A stretch of 49,568 bases of DNA from Paenibacillus pinistramenti (lineage in GTDB: Bacteria; Bacillota; Bacilli; Paenibacillales; Paenibacillaceae). Each line of letters begins with the position of its first letter. The stretch's first letter is position 1. The DNA is taken from contig NZ_VAWG01000022.1 of the NCBI RefSeq assembly GCF_005869875.1, forward strand, positions 1 to 49,568, read 5' to 3'. Shown one piece after another: positions 17,104-27,281 of the stretch. The notes under the pieces were generated by a model that searched no databases, was not told the origin of the DNA, and saw nothing but the letters and a program-made list of their open reading frames with translations. The translations under genes and the position numbers were made by a program.

Positions 17104-18113
17104 CTTGACTGGCTCTTCGATTTAAACATATGGATGTTCTCAAGCGCACGGCCGGTGCCGATCGCGACGCAATCCAGCGGATTCTCGGCTACAATTACCG
17201 GCATGCCTGTTTCCTTGGCCAGTAGCTTGTCTAGGTTGCGGAGCAGAGCTCCCCCGCCTGTAAGCACAATGCCCCGGTCCATAATGTCGGCTGCAAGCTC
17301 CGGCGGACATTTCTCCAGGGTCACCTTAACAGCCTCAACAATTGCGTTGACGGTGTCGTTCAGCGCTTCGGAAATCTCGTCAGAGGTGATGGTAATGGTC
17401 TTCGGCAGACCCGTTACAAGGTCACGGCCGCGGATTTCAAGCGTTTCAACCGTCTCAAGCGGCATTGCCGAGCCGATATCCATCTTGAGCTGCTCAGCTG
17501 TTCTTTCGCCCACCATAAGATTATATTGACGTTTGATAAATTGAATGATGGATTCATCCATTTCATCTCCGGCCACGCGTACAGATTTGCTGGTTACAAT
17601 TCCGCCGAGGGAGATAACCGCAACTTCCGTTGTTCCGCCGCCGATGTCTACAACCATGCTTCCTGTCGGTTCCCAGACCGGAAGGTCTGCGCCGATCGCC
17701 GCCGCAAACGGCTCCTCAATGGTATAAGCTTCGCGGGCTCCCGCCTGCTTCGTCGCGTCTTCAACCGCGCGCTGCTCAACCGCTGTAATGCCTGAAGGCA
17801 CACAAACCATAACATTCGGATGACGCTGGAACATGGAACGCTGCTTCTGGGCCTGCGAAATAAAATATTTAATCATAGTTGCCGTCGTATCAAAATCGGC
17901 GATAACGCCGTCTTTCATCGGGCGGATGGCCCGGATATTGCCCGGCGTTCTGCCGATCATTTTCTTAGCGGATTCCCCTACCGCTACAATATTTTTCGTA
18001 TCCGTATGAATTGCTACGACGGAAGGTTCTCTGGCAACGATGCCTTTGCCCCGTACATATACAAGTGTATTAGCTGTTCCCAAATCAATTCCTAAATCTT
18101 TACCACCAAACAT
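17088..18113 (-). CDS. mreB: Rod shape-determining protein MreB
   Basis: 341-residue bacterial actin that guides lateral cell-wall synthesis. Phosphate-binding loop [13 protein letters not shown] is at 8-20 and the second nucleotide-binding motif [13 protein letters not shown] near 160; the adenosine motif [13 protein letters not shown] is near 290. The C-terminus ends in a Ser/Arg-rich stretch. The ATG follows GGAGATAACAG. It heads mreBCD-minCD as in B. subtilis, which supports MreB rather than the paralogues Mbl or MreBH. A duplicated 16-bp tail follows the stop. Confidence 0.97.
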   Translation of the reverse strand: MFGGKDLGIDLGTANTLVYVRGKGIVAREPSVVAIHTDTKNIVAVGESAKKMIGRTPGNIRAIRPMKDGVIADFDTTATMIKYFISQAQKQRSMFQRHPNVMVCVPSGITAVEQRAVEDATKQAGAREAYTIEEPFAAAIGADLPVWEPTGSMVVDIGGGTTEVAVISLGGIVTSKSVRVAGDEMDESIIQFIKRQYNLMVGERTAEQLKMDIGSAMPLETVETLEIRGRDLVTGLPKTITITSDEISEALNDTVNAIVEAVKVTLEKCPPELAADIMDRGIVLTGGGALLRNLDKLLAKETGMPVIVAENPLDCVAIGTGRALENIHMFKSKSQSSRSKR

Positions 18114-18170
18114 GCTGTTATCTCCTTTTCTTATATCGCCGCTGACCGGCTGGATATCTGGACTATTATA

Positions 18171-18860
18171 TTACATCAAGCCTTGTTCCTTCAAACTGAC
18201 AAACCGTCCGTCACCGATAATCAGATGATCCAATACGTCGATTCCGATAATCTCCCCGGCTTCGCATAACCGCTTGGTAATCTGAATATCTTCCGGACTG
18301 GGCGAGGGATCACCGCTGGGGTGATTATGTACGCAGACAATCGACGCGCTGCTGCACTTCACAGCCGCCCGGAAAACCTCCCTCGGATGAACAATAGAAG
18401 CGTTTAAGCTTCCGATGGAAAGCGTTTCTTGACCGATAAGGTGATTTTTCGTATTGAGAAACAAACATATAAAATGCTCTTTATTCAGGTACCGGAGCTG
18501 ATCCATCACGATCTCGGCCGCATCCTTCGGACTGCGGATGACCACCGCATCCCTGCGTACAGATCTGGCCAGCCTGCGCCCGATTTCAATTCCTGCGAGC
18601 AGCTGGATCGCCTTAGCTTCCCCGATTCCTTTGATCTCCATTAGTTCATCCAAGCTTAAATCGACCAGACCGCGGATCTCTCCGGCTTTGGATAGAATCT
18701 TCTGCGCAACGTGAATCGCGGACTCCTGATGAGTCCCTGTACGCAGCAGTATGGCCAGCAATTCGGCATGGCTCAGCGCCTCCGCTCCATATCTGATTAA
18801 GCGTTCTCTAGGTCGTTCTTCATGGGGGATGTCACGCAGCCTGTAAATCGGCGCTTCCAT
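18171..18860 (-). CDS. radC: RadC family protein (JAB/MPN domain)
   Basis: 229-residue RadC. A helix-hairpin-helix region lies near 66-90 (LDELMEIKGIGEAKAIQL) and a JAB/MPN metalloprotease-like domain near 107-225, with the zinc motif HNHPSGDPSPS at 178-188 and an upstream glutamate. Despite the name, a DNA-repair role is not established, and the biochemical function is unknown. The ATG follows GAGAGGG. It lies between maf and mreB as in B. subtilis. Confidence 0.96.
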   Translation of the reverse strand: MEAPIYRLRDIPHEERPRERLIRYGAEALSHAELLAILLRTGTHQESAIHVAQKILSKAGEIRGLVDLSLDELMEIKGIGEAKAIQLLAGIEIGRRLARSVRRDAVVIRSPKDAAEIVMDQLRYLNKEHFICLFLNTKNHLIGQETLSIGSLNASIVHPREVFRAAVKCSSASIVCVHNHPSGDPSPSPEDIQITKRLCEAGEIIGIDVLDHLIIGDGRFVSLKEQGLM

Positions 18861-18951
18861 CTAGTACCCTCTCTTCACCCTAATTTGATGGTCTCTGTTT
18901 CAAACAGGCATTCAAGTAACGTTTCAGGACAAGCAAAAGTTACATGTCTCT

Positions 18952-19566
18952 TCAAATTTCGTCTTCCTTCAGCACGTGCACACCAAACCCGCCGAGCATA
19001 TCGGCAAGCAGGGACAAGGGCAGTCCGACCACATTAAAATAGTCGCCTTCAATTCCGGTTACCAGCGCGGCGCCAAGTCCCTGAATCCCATAAGCCCCGG
19101 CCTTGTCCAGGCTCTCGCCGCTGCGCACATAAGCAGCAACCTGGCTTTCGGACATCGGTTTCATCGTTACTTTTGTCATTTTGCAGTCTACCACCGTCAG
19201 GCCGGTTTCGGCATCGAGACAAGCTACGCCTGTGTAAACCTCATGCTGCCGCCCCTGGAGTGAGAAAATCATCTGCCGCGCATGCTCTTCATTGTCCGGT
19301 TTACCCAATATGACCCCATCCCGAACCACAACCGTATCGCTGCCTACAATTACAGCACGGGGGCGCTGCTCCAGGGACTGATAGACCTGCTGCGCCTTGC
19401 GGCGGGCAAGCTCGGACACAGCTTCTGCCGGAGTCCATTCCTGTGACAGCGTTTCGTCCGCATGGCTGGGTATAACGGTAAACGGGATGCCTAAAACGGC
19501 GATCAGTTCTTGTCTGCGGGGAGAGGTTGAGGCTAAAATAATGGATTTGGAAGGTAGTTTATTCAA
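18952..19566 (-). CDS. maf: Maf family nucleotide pyrophosphatase
   Basis: 204-residue Maf protein, a house-cleaning nucleoside triphosphate pyrophosphatase that acts on modified or non-canonical nucleotides and has been linked to septum formation. The signature STSPRRQELI is at 13-22, with SDTVVVRDG (about 75-83) supplying catalytic acidic residues. The TTG start at 19566 is set by GAAGGAGAA upstream. It is the first gene after a sigma-A promoter and a leader hairpin, and probably heads the maf-radC-mreBCD-minCD unit. Confidence 0.96.
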   Translation of the reverse strand: MNKLPSKSIILASTSPRRQELIAVLGIPFTVIPSHADETLSQEWTPAEAVSELARRKAQQVYQSLEQRPRAVIVGSDTVVVRDGVILGKPDNEEHARQMIFSLQGRQHEVYTGVACLDAETGLTVVDCKMTKVTMKPMSESQVAAYVRSGESLDKAGAYGIQGLGAALVTGIEGDYFNVVGLPLSLLADMLGGFGVHVLKEDEI

Positions 19567-19635
19567 ACGTAACGTTCTCCTTCAAACAGGTCTATGTCCA
19601 TAAAATGTACGGAACGATTTCATAAAATGCGCCTC

Positions 19636-19695
19636 AAAAAAACAAAATGGCCCAACTTGTGACAAGCTGTTAACCCTGTCAAGCCTCGCCATTTT
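19636..19695 (-). terminator. Terminator-like hairpin in the maf leader (candidate attenuator)
   Basis: On the minus strand AAAATGGC (19688-19695) pairs with GCCATTTT (19644-19651), enclosing further self-complementary sequence (CTTG-TCA-CAAG), followed one base later by seven T (19636-19642). It starts only a few bases after the predicted transcription start of the upstream promoter and lies 70 bp before maf. It could terminate most transcripts, giving an RNA of about 65 nt, or be an attenuator. Confidence 0.55.
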
Positions 19696-19707
19696 TTGAC
19701 ACTACTT

Positions 19708-19736
19708 ATTATAAGGTCATTTGTTTCACAATACAA
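19708..19736 (-). promoter_or_regulatory. Promoter upstream of maf (sigma-A)
   Basis: Minus-strand -35 TTGTAT (19731-19736), 17-bp spacer, consensus -10 TATAAT (19708-19713). The -35 lies in the T-rich tail of the spoIIB terminator, so the two signals are packed together. Confidence 0.8.
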
Positions 19737-19779
19737 ACAAAATCCGGCATTGGATGTGATTGCCACATTATGCCGGATT
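19735..19779 (-). terminator. Terminator of spoIIB
   Basis: On the minus strand AATCCGGCAT and ATGCCGGATT form a 10-bp perfect stem, with a weaker inner ATGTGG/CACAT pairing, followed by TTGTTTG. It ends the spoIIB transcript ahead of the maf promoter. Confidence 0.85.
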
Positions 19780-19795
19780 CTCAAATCCTGAAGAT

Positions 19796-21121
19796 TTAAT
19801 TGTCACTAAAAAGCCGCTGCTCATCCAGCACATAACGCATCATGGAGTTCTGTACTTCCCACAAATGGGATTTGGCCTTGGTCTTGTCAAACTGCAGAAG
19901 GGCCTCCACCGCGCTGTTCATTTCGGTCTCCATATTCTCGATAAGCTGCTCCCCGCTTCCACTGAAGCCGCCGCGCACCGCGGCCGCATTCTTGGTGAAC
20001 TGGACATGCTGGTCCTTCAGCGCGCTGATCTGATCGTCAGCCAGGTCCGGGGACTCCTCAAGCAGCAAAGAAGCGGAGGTTTCGCTGAGCAGCTTGACCA
20101 ATTCCGCGCTCTGCACCGCGTATTGCTCCAGTGTTCCGGTCTCCTTGCTGTAAGGCACAGCTGCCGCAGACGGAATCGACGCCTCATGCAGAATCAGGTC
20201 AACGCCCTCTGATTTGAGTTCACTGCTCAGCAGTTTGGCCTGCTCCCTGTCTGCGGATATGCCGGCATATACTCTGCTGTCGTCCAGCGTATCCTGGGCT
20301 GCGGCATAACCGGCATCCTTCAGCTCCTGCTGCGCCCTGTCCACGCCGTCGGCCGAGCTGAAGACCCCGTACTGGAGAAAATAATAGGTTTGCGCCGGCA
20401 GGGCAATCTGTACGGCCGCGCCGCTTGTCTCCTCCTGCTTCAGCTCACCGACAACAGGCAGAGCCTGGACTGCCTTCTGGGCCGATTCGCTGATTGCCGA
20501 AAGGCCGGGAATCGGAAATTCCGCTTCCTTATTGAAGAAAGACAATACCACCATGCCAAACAAAGCCCCGGTTACAATAGCCCCGGTTACCGATCCGATC
20601 ACTTTCCAGCCGGAATTGCGGCCTGGCGTGCGGTGCCGGACCGGGTCGTGTGACCGATCGTATGACCGATGATCGTTTGACCGATGATCGTCTGACCAAT
20701 GATCGTTTGACCATGCAGGCCCGAAGCTTCCCCCTTCGTCCTCCTTGTCCACTTGCGGAAAAGGCTCGTATCCTGTGCGGGCGGAGCGTTCCTCCCTGTT
20801 CCATCCCGGTCTGCCGCCCTTCTCCAGCTCCTCTTCTTCGGGGAAGCCGTACATGCCAAGTCCGGAATGCGCCTGAAACGGATTGCCGGGGTCTTCCTCA
20901 GGCCAGTTGCTGATCGCCGCATTCATATCCGCATAGCTGCGGCGCTTCGGCTGCTCCTGTTCCGGCTGCACGAGCTCCAAATGCGGATGCTCCGCTTCTG
21001 CACGTGAATCAGAATTATTTTCCATTGGCTTCTTATTTGCAGGATTCCATAACGGTTCGTTTCGGGCCGGCTGGCTTGTCCCCCGGTCATCAAAGCGGAA
21101 TGTCATTCTGGCTTTATTCAC
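19796..21121 (-). CDS. spoIIB: SPOR-domain protein, SpoIIB orthologue by position
   Basis: 441-residue protein. The long acidic, disordered N-terminus (1-170) ends in a tandem pentapeptide tract, WSNDH-WSDDH-RSNDH-RSYD-RSHD (about 137-158). One membrane helix (about 175-196) is followed by a SPOR peptidoglycan-binding domain (about 245-315) and a helical C-terminus. SpoIIB in B. subtilis has the same plan, lies just upstream of maf, and speeds septal wall thinning during engulfment. Sequence conservation outside the SPOR domain is low, so the name rests on architecture and synteny. The GTG at 21121 is preferred because AAGGAG lies nine bases upstream; the frame is open 16 codons further. Confidence 0.78.
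   Translation of the reverse strand: MNKARMTFRFDDRGTSQPARNEPLWNPANKKPMENNSDSRAEAEHPHLELVQPEQEQPKRRSYADMNAAISNWPEEDPGNPFQAHSGLGMYGFPEEEELEKGGRPGWNREERSARTGYEPFPQVDKEDEGGSFGPAWSNDHWSDDHRSNDHRSYDRSHDPVRHRTPGRNSGWKVIGSVTGAIVTGALFGMVVLSFFNKEAEFPIPGLSAISESAQKAVQALPVVGELKQEETSGAAVQIALPAQTYYFLQYGVFSSADGVDRAQQELKDAGYAAAQDTLDDSRVYAGISADREQAKLLSSELKSEGVDLILHEASIPSAAAVPYSKETGTLEQYAVQSAELVKLLSETSASLLLEESPDLADDQISALKDQHVQFTKNAAAVRGGFSGSGEQLIENMETEMNSAVEALLQFDKTKAKSHLWEVQNSMMRYVLDEQRLFSDN
20651..20712 (+). repeat. In-frame 15-bp tandem repeat within spoIIB
   Basis: The plus strand reads three 15-bp copies of TGACCgATGATCGTt, preceded by a 12-bp shortened copy. They encode the D/H/S-rich pentapeptides of the SpoIIB linker. 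Because units are multiples of three, copy number can change without breaking the frame. Confidence 0.85.
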
Positions 21122-21225
21122 CGTCACACTCTCCTTGTCCGTCTCTTCTACTTCCAGCCTATGAGACAAGACCCGGAGTTATGCCACTAAAAATAGCCAG
21201 GCGCAGCCGCTAAACGCTTTGCTCT

Positions 21226-21282
21226 GCCATACAAGCAGCAGACCCGGCAGCGGAGGAATCCGGCCGGGTCTGCGGTTGTATT
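21226..21282 (+). terminator. Stable hairpin between spoIIB and murC, terminator-like on the plus strand
   Basis: GCAGACCCGGC (21238-21248) and GCCGGGTCTGC (21263-21273) form a perfect 11-bp stem, extended by flanking TACAA/TTGTA pairing. The T-rich tail (TTCTTTTTC, from about 21281) follows on the plus strand; on the minus strand, where the genes are, no T run follows. It may stop antisense transcription or act in both directions. The rest of the 200-bp gap shows nothing else clear. Confidence 0.45.
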
Positions 21283-21323
21283 CTTTTTCAGCTGCCTCAC
21301 TCTTGCTTGGTCAGGGTTTAGGT

Positions 21324-22709
21324 TTAGTCACGGATTTGTTTGGCCAGGGCATAGCCCACCTTCCAAATGTCTCCAGCGCCCATTGTGAGCACAAGATCAC
21401 CCGGCTTAACCCGTCCCGCCAGATCGGCGAGCACTTCTTCCTTGGTCGGAATGTAGCGCGCGCCCGGATTGCTGTTCTGCTTGATCAGCTCAACCAGCTT
21501 GGAGGAGTTTACCCCTTCAATCTGCTTCTCACCGGCAGGAGAATAAATATCGGTAATAATGACTTCATCCGCATCGGCAAAAGCTTTGCTGAACGCATCC
21601 AGCAGGAAGAAGGTCCGTGTGTACCGCTGCGGCTGGAATACCGCCACAATCCGCTTGCCCGTCGCCTTAGCAGCACTGATCGTTGCCTGAATCTCCGTCG
21701 GATGATGGGCATAATCGTCGATAACCAAAATGTCATTTGATTCTCCGAGCACCTGAAAACGCCGCTTCGCTCCGTTAAACAGATGAATGGCCCCGGCAAT
21801 CCGCTCAAACTTGATTCCGGCCTCCAGACATACTATTACAGTAGCCAGCGCATTATAAACGTTGTGTTTGCCTGGAACGGACAGCTCGATCGTCCCCAGC
21901 TTCTGCTGATGATGGCTTACCGTAAAGGATACTTTCCGGTCTCCAAGCTTAATATCGCCCGCCGTATATTCGCAGTCCGGATTCATTCCGTAAGTAATGA
22001 CGTTCGCTTTCACCTGCGGAAGCAGCTCCTGGATGATCTGGTCATCCCCGCAGACAACGGCTTTTCCATCGGATTTGGTCTGGTTCAGGAACTGAACATA
22101 GGCCTGCTTCAGACGCTCAAAATCTCCGCCGTAGTTCTCCAGATGGTCGGCTTCGATGTTGGTCACAACGGAAAGCGCCGGGAAATAATGAAGGAATGAG
22201 CCGTCGCTCTCGTCCGCCTCTGCCACAACGTACTCCCCTTTGCCGGCTTTGGCGTTCGTTCCGATATTCATAATTTCTCCGCCGATAATGTAGGTCGGAT
22301 CTGTTCCGCATTCCTCCATAACAAGCGCGATCATTGAAGAGGTAGTCGTCTTGCCGTGCGCGCCTGCAACCGCAACTCCCCTGCGTTCGTTAAGCAGCCT
22401 TGCAAGCATTTGGGAACGGTGCAGAATCGGTATCCCCTGTTCTTCCGCTTCCAAGCGCTCCACATTATCTTTCGGCAGCGCAGTGGAATAAACAACCATA
22501 TCGGCGCCGTGTACCTGTTCGGGGGTATGCCCTATATAAATTTTAGCTCCTTTAGCCGCGAGCTTCTCGGTAAGTTCTTGGGATGCGACATCTGAACCCG
22601 TAACGGTATAGCCCATTTCCAGCATGACCCGGGCAATTGCACTCATGCCATAACCGCCGATCCCGATAAAATGAACGTGTTCTGTAACCGTGTTTGACAT
22701 TGAATTCAC
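21324..22709 (-). CDS. murC: UDP-N-acetylmuramate--L-alanine ligase
   Basis: 461-residue cytoplasmic Mur ligase that adds L-Ala to UDP-MurNAc in peptidoglycan precursor synthesis. The UDP-binding motif [15 protein letters not shown] is at 16-30, the ATP-binding GAHGKTTT at 116-123, and [19 protein letters not shown] and [10 protein letters not shown] follow in the central and C-terminal domains. The GTG at 22709 overlaps the folC stop codon by four bases (GTGA); an ATG three codons later is an alternative. In B. subtilis murC is elsewhere and comC follows folC, so this linkage is a lineage marker. Confidence 0.96.
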   Translation of the reverse strand: MNSMSNTVTEHVHFIGIGGYGMSAIARVMLEMGYTVTGSDVASQELTEKLAAKGAKIYIGHTPEQVHGADMVVYSTALPKDNVERLEAEEQGIPILHRSQMLARLLNERRGVAVAGAHGKTTTSSMIALVMEECGTDPTYIIGGEIMNIGTNAKAGKGEYVVAEADESDGSFLHYFPALSVVTNIEADHLENYGGDFERLKQAYVQFLNQTKSDGKAVVCGDDQIIQELLPQVKANVITYGMNPDCEYTAGDIKLGDRKVSFTVSHHQQKLGTIELSVPGKHNVYNALATVIVCLEAGIKFERIAGAIHLFNGAKRRFQVLGESNDILVIDDYAHHPTEIQATISAAKATGKRIVAVFQPQRYTRTFFLLDAFSKAFADADEVIITDIYSPAGEKQIEGVNSSKLVELIKQNSNPGARYIPTKEEVLADLAGRVKPGDLVLTMGAGDIWKVGYALAKQIRD

Positions 22710-24076
22710 CAGCCTTTTTCAGAATCGGTTTGATGCAGCAGCGCTGCCCGAACATCAGAAATTAAATACAGCGTACCGGATACGACGCCCAGATCCTCTG
22801 CCTTTGTATTCTGCTTTAATATTTCTAGAGCCGTTTTCCAATCAGGTTCGACTATGATTTCCAATCCCGGTTTCGCTGCCGTTTCCTTCAATTCTTCAAC
22901 AAGGCCTAACAACGCTTCCGCGTCCATCTTTCGGCGGAAATCCGGCTCTGTAAGGATTATTGTATCCACTATCGGTAATATATGCTTGAAGTATCCCTGA
23001 TGATGCTTATTGGACAGCATACCCATCATTAAAATGAGTTTGTTATAGCGGAAAGCTTCCGGAATCGACCGTGCAAGCATCTCCGCACCTTCCGGATTAT
23101 GCGCGCCGTCGAGCACAATCCGCGGCTCTGTGCTCACCTGCTCCAGCCGTCCGGCCCATGCCGTTTGCCGCAGTCCGCGGGCCACATCCTCATCGTCGAG
23201 GATAAACGCCATATATTGGCGGAGAACCTCAAGCACCATTAAAGCGCCGGAGGCGTTCTTGCACTGGTGCTCGCCGAGCAGGCTGATCTCTGCCTCAAGG
23301 TTGCGGAAAGGGCCTTTAAAGAGAAATTGCTGTGCCCCTTCCTTCAGCTCGCCCCGCTCGTAACAGAACTGCTCATTCATCAGGTAGAGCGTCGATTTGT
23401 TCCGGGCAGCCGTTTCCTTGATCACCTGGACAGCCTCAGGCTGCTCCACGCAGCTGACCACAGGCACTCCCGGCTTGATGATGCCGGCCTTCTCTCCGGC
23501 GATCTTCTCCAGCGTATCGCCCAGCACGTCCATATGGTCATACCCGATGTTCGTAATGAGCGAAACAATCGGCGTCACGATGTTGGTCACATCCATGCGC
23601 CCCCCGAGGCCGGTCTCCCAAACCACAACGTCCGGGTAACAAACTTCGGCGTAGTACAGAATCGCCAAAGCGGTAGAAACCTCGAACATGGTCGGGGAGC
23701 CCAGCTCCGCTGCCGCCAGCTCCTCTACTACCGGATGAAGACGGTTCGAAAGCTCCAGCAAAACGTCCTCGGGTATATCTTCACCGTTATACTGAAAACG
23801 ATTCGTAAATTTTGTAATATATGGGGACGTATAAGTCCCCACGCTGTAGCCGCTCTCCAGCAGCACACTTGTCAAAAATGCGCACGAAGAGCCTTTGCCG
23901 TTCGTACCGGCCACGTGAATGAATTTCAGGCGGCGGTGCGGATTGCCGAACCGTTCCATCAAGGCATAAATTCGTTCAAGCCCGGGCCGGATTCCGAATG
24001 GAATCAGCCCGTTGATCCAGTCCACCGCCTCCTGGTAGGTCCGCAGCGGCGTTAGTTCCCCATCATGCTGGTTCAT
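22706..24076 (-). CDS. folC: Folylpolyglutamate synthase / dihydrofolate synthase
   Basis: 456-residue Mur-ligase-superfamily enzyme that adds glutamate to folates, and probably to dihydropteroate as well. The P-loop GTNGKGSS is at 57-64, the folate loop region [18 protein letters not shown] follows near 82-99, and the C-terminal [11 protein letters not shown] motif is present. The ATG follows AAGGTGAGC. It starts 11 bp after valS and overlaps murC, so valS-folC-murC is one transcription unit under the T-box. Confidence 0.96.
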   Translation of the reverse strand: MNQHDGELTPLRTYQEAVDWINGLIPFGIRPGLERIYALMERFGNPHRRLKFIHVAGTNGKGSSCAFLTSVLLESGYSVGTYTSPYITKFTNRFQYNGEDIPEDVLLELSNRLHPVVEELAAAELGSPTMFEVSTALAILYYAEVCYPDVVVWETGLGGRMDVTNIVTPIVSLITNIGYDHMDVLGDTLEKIAGEKAGIIKPGVPVVSCVEQPEAVQVIKETAARNKSTLYLMNEQFCYERGELKEGAQQFLFKGPFRNLEAEISLLGEHQCKNASGALMVLEVLRQYMAFILDDEDVARGLRQTAWAGRLEQVSTEPRIVLDGAHNPEGAEMLARSIPEAFRYNKLILMMGMLSNKHHQGYFKHILPIVDTIILTEPDFRRKMDAEALLGLVEELKETAAKPGLEIIVEPDWKTALEILKQNTKAEDLGVVSGTLYLISDVRAALLHQTDSEKGW

Positions 24077-24087
24077 GGCTGCTCACC

Positions 24088-26760
24088 TTACCCTTTCAAT
24101 TCTTCAATCCGGGCAAGCACTTTATCGCGTTTGTCCGCGTAGTCCTTCTGTTTCGCGCGTTCTTCTTCAATGACTGCAGCCGGTGCTTTGGAGACAAAGC
24201 CCTGGTTGCCCAGCTTCTTCTCGACCCGCTCCACTTCCTTGTTCAGGTGGTCAAGCTCTTTCTCCAGGCGGGCAATCTCCTGGCTGATATCCAGCAGGCC
24301 TGCGAGCGGCAAATACAGCTCGGCGCCGGTGACAACCGCCGTCATTGCTTTATCCGGAGCTTCTGCCGACGTCGAGGACGCAAACTCGGACGTGTTGCAG
24401 AACCGGCGGATGTAGTGCGCGTTGCGGTCGATGATGTTCTGCAGCTCATCGGAAGCCGGCTTCAGCAGCAGCTCGACTTTTTTGCTCATCGGCACATTCA
24501 CTTCCGCCCGGATGTTCCGTACAGAACGGATGATGTCGATCAGCAGGTTCATCTCCTGAACCGCATCCGGAGCTGAAAGGGCTTCGTCGTATTTCGGCCA
24601 TTCGGCAAGTGTAATGGTTTCGCCCACATGCGGCAGGTGCTGCCAGATTTCCTCTGTAATAAACGGCATAAACGGATGCATCAGACGAAGCGTGCGGTCC
24701 AGCACGTAGGCCAGTACAGACTGCGTTTTGGCCTTGGCGGCCGCATCTTCACCGTACAGGGACAGCTTTGAGAACTCGATGTACCAGTCACACAGATCAT
24801 CCCAGATAAAGTTGTACAGAAGGCGTCCAGTCTCCCCGAACTCATAACTGTCGATCAAACGGGTAATGTCGCGGGCCGTTTCATTAAACCGGTGCAGAAT
24901 CCAGCGGTCAGCTGTGCTGAGATCGCCGGTAATGTCGATTTGATCAGCTGTAACGCCTTCCAGGTTCATAAGAGCAAACCGGGAAGCGTTCCAGATTTTA
25001 TTGGCAAAGTTGCGGGCCTGCTCTACGCGTTCCCAGCGGAAACGGAGATCCTGGCCAGGCGTGCTGCTGGTGGAGATCATGTAGCGCATGGCATCCGTGC
25101 CGTACTTCTCAATCACCTCAAGCGGGTCGACGCCGTTGCCGAGCGATTTGGACATTTTGCGGCCTTCGCTGTCGCGCACAAGACCGTGGAGCAGCACGTC
25201 TTTGAACGGCATTTTTCCTGTAAATTCGATCCCTTGGAAAATCATCCGCGCTACCCAGAAATAAATGATATCGTAGCCGGTAACGAGCACATCTGTCGGA
25301 TAATACCGCTTGAAGTCCTCGCTGTTCTCATCCGGCCAGCCCAGTGTGGAGAACGGCCAGAGGGCGGAGCTGAACCAGGTATCCAGCACGTCTTCGTCCT
25401 GGCGGATGTCGTCCGTGCCGAGCTTCGCGCGGGCTTCTTCCTCGTTCTTGGCCACAACAAACTCGCCGGTTTCGTTGGAGTACCAGGCGGGGATGCGGTG
25501 TCCCCACCACAGCTGGCGGGAAATACACCAGTCGCGGACATTTTCGATCCAGTTCAAGTAGGTCTTCTCAAAGCGTTCAGGCACAAAGTTAACGCCTTCG
25601 CCGGACTTCTGCGCGTTGATTGCAGTTTCAGCCAGCGGCTGCATCGCTACAAACCACTGTGTGGACAGATAAGGCTCGACAACAGCGCCGGAGCGCTCAC
25701 TGTGGCCAACTTGGTGAACATGCTCTTCAATACGGATCAGGACGCCAAGCTCCTTGAGGTCGCTGACGATCTGCTTGCGCGCATCCGCACGGTCCATGCC
25801 CTGATATTTGCCGGCTTCTTCATTCATAATGCCGGATTCGTCCATGACGATGATCTGCGGCAGGTCATGGCGAAGACCGACTTCAAAGTCATTCGGGTCA
25901 TGCGCAGGCGTAATCTTTACGGCTCCGCTGCCGAAATCTTTTTCCACATATTCGTCTGCAATGACCGGAATTTCGCGGCCGATGATCGGGAGAACCAAAG
26001 TTTTGCCGATCAGGTCCTTGTAGCGATCGTCCTCCGGGTGCACCGCGACGGCTGTATCGCCCAGCATCGTTTCGGGACGGGTTGTCGCCACCGTCAAATG
26101 GCCGCTGCCGTCCTTGAGCGGATACTGCAGATGATAAAGGGCACCGTTCACTTCCTTGTATTCAACTTCGATGTCGGACAACGCCGTACGGGCGGCCGGG
26201 TCCCAGTTGATGATCTTCTTGCCGCGGTAAATGAGGCCTTTCTCATACAGCTTGACGAATACCTCGCGAACCGCATCGGACAAGCCCTCGTCGAGCGTAA
26301 AGCGCTCGCGGGAGTAGTCCAGGGAGAAGCCCATTTTGGCCCACTGCTCATGAATGGTCGCCGCGTATTGGTCCTTCCACTCCCAAACCTTCTCCAGAAA
26401 CTTCTCGCGTCCCAGGTCATACCGGGATACGCCCTGCTCGCGCAGCTTCTGCTCGACTTTGGTTTGGGTTGCAATGCCCGCATGGTCAGAGCCTGGGAGC
26501 CACAAGGCATCATAGCCCTGCATCCGCTTGGTGCGGATCAGAATATCCTGCAGGGTGAAATCCAGCGCGTGGCCGATATGAAGCATCCCGGTTACGTTAG
26601 GCGGGGGAATAACGATGGTGTAAGGCTCGGCGTCCTTGCGCTGTCCTGCTTTGAAAAATTCATTGTCCATCCAGTAGCGGTACCATTTCTGTTCCGCCGC
26701 TTTCGGATCATAGGTTGTCGGCATTTCCGCCGAAGACGGTGCTTTTTGTTCCTCTGTCAT
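24088..26760 (-). CDS. valS: Valyl-tRNA synthetase
   Basis: 890-residue class I aminoacyl-tRNA synthetase charging tRNA-Val. HIGH is at 61-64 ([11 protein letters not shown]) and KMSKS at 535-539. The CP1 editing domain lies between them, where [21 protein letters not shown] near 224-244 marks the site that hydrolyses Thr-tRNA-Val. The C-terminal coiled-coil arm (about 815-890, [22 protein letters not shown]) distinguishes ValRS from IleRS and LeuRS. The ATG follows AGGAGGG. It is controlled by the T-box leader directly upstream. Confidence 0.98.
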   Translation of the reverse strand: MTEEQKAPSSAEMPTTYDPKAAEQKWYRYWMDNEFFKAGQRKDAEPYTIVIPPPNVTGMLHIGHALDFTLQDILIRTKRMQGYDALWLPGSDHAGIATQTKVEQKLREQGVSRYDLGREKFLEKVWEWKDQYAATIHEQWAKMGFSLDYSRERFTLDEGLSDAVREVFVKLYEKGLIYRGKKIINWDPAARTALSDIEVEYKEVNGALYHLQYPLKDGSGHLTVATTRPETMLGDTAVAVHPEDDRYKDLIGKTLVLPIIGREIPVIADEYVEKDFGSGAVKITPAHDPNDFEVGLRHDLPQIIVMDESGIMNEEAGKYQGMDRADARKQIVSDLKELGVLIRIEEHVHQVGHSERSGAVVEPYLSTQWFVAMQPLAETAINAQKSGEGVNFVPERFEKTYLNWIENVRDWCISRQLWWGHRIPAWYSNETGEFVVAKNEEEARAKLGTDDIRQDEDVLDTWFSSALWPFSTLGWPDENSEDFKRYYPTDVLVTGYDIIYFWVARMIFQGIEFTGKMPFKDVLLHGLVRDSEGRKMSKSLGNGVDPLEVIEKYGTDAMRYMISTSSTPGQDLRFRWERVEQARNFANKIWNASRFALMNLEGVTADQIDITGDLSTADRWILHRFNETARDITRLIDSYEFGETGRLLYNFIWDDLCDWYIEFSKLSLYGEDAAAKAKTQSVLAYVLDRTLRLMHPFMPFITEEIWQHLPHVGETITLAEWPKYDEALSAPDAVQEMNLLIDIIRSVRNIRAEVNVPMSKKVELLLKPASDELQNIIDRNAHYIRRFCNTSEFASSTSAEAPDKAMTAVVTGAELYLPLAGLLDISQEIARLEKELDHLNKEVERVEKKLGNQGFVSKAPAAVIEEERAKQKDYADKRDKVLARIEELKG

Positions 26761-26792
26761 GTTTGGATTACCCTCCTGTATTGGTCTGAAGA

Positions 26793-27104
26793 TAACGTCA
26801 GAAATGCAAAAAAAGCCCTTCGTCTCAAAGGACGAAAGGGCTCGATCTCTCGCGGTACCACCTTTGTTTCGCTTGAACAGGCATAGCTGCGGTATGTAAG
26901 CTGAAGCAGCAGGCCGTACTCAAACGACACTTTAGCGCAAGGTAACGGTTGCGAAACGGCCTGTTCTAACCTGGATCTCATCACGGCTTCAAACAGGCAA
27001 CTTACGGGCGACTTCAGCGGCTGTTTCCTGCGGAATCTCACAGCAAGTGATTCCACTCTCTGAAGGTCATACGGCCTACTCTTCCCGGTCATCGTCTTTG
27101 ACTA
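26793..27104 (-). ncRNA. T-box riboswitch leader of valS
   Basis: A leader of about 310 nt between promoter and valS carries the T-box AAGGTGGTACCGCG (26851-26865), whose UGGN bulge pairs with the uncharged tRNA acceptor end, followed by a terminator. Stem I lies in the 5' part; GUC at 27010-27012, in the context GAAGUCGCC, is the likely valine specifier codon, matching valS. When tRNA-Val is uncharged the antiterminator forms and valS-folC-murC are read. The specifier position was judged by eye, without a covariance model. Confidence 0.92.
26807..26845 (-). terminator. T-box regulated terminator of valS
   Basis: On the minus strand AGCCCTTTCGTCC and GGACGAAGGGCT-type arms form a long GC-rich stem with a short TTTGA loop, followed by seven T. 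Its 5' arm lies just past the T-box sequence, so it competes with the antiterminator. Confidence 0.93.
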
Positions 27105-27110
27105 TAGTCC

Positions 27111-27139
27111 ATCATAACTTTCTTGCCGGACATAGTCAA
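27111..27139 (-). promoter_or_regulatory. Promoter of valS-folC-murC (sigma-A)
   Basis: Minus-strand -35 TTGACT (27134-27139), 17-bp spacer and -10 TATGAT (27111-27116), placed directly ahead of stem I of the T-box leader. Confidence 0.85.
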
Positions 27140-27281
27140 TGGCGGGACGCGGAAACCCGCGCCCGTTTGAGCGTTCAGGCTTCAGCCAGTGGCGGATAAA
27201 GGATTGCGGGTAACAAACTACGATCAATAAAGACTTGACAAAGGACTGCGGCAAAGACTGCAGCAAGGGATTGCGGACAGC

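Noticed and set aside
24892..26886. 664-codon plus-strand frame opposite valS
   Set aside because: It is a shadow of valS codon structure, has no family features and no ribosome binding site, and runs into the T-box leader.
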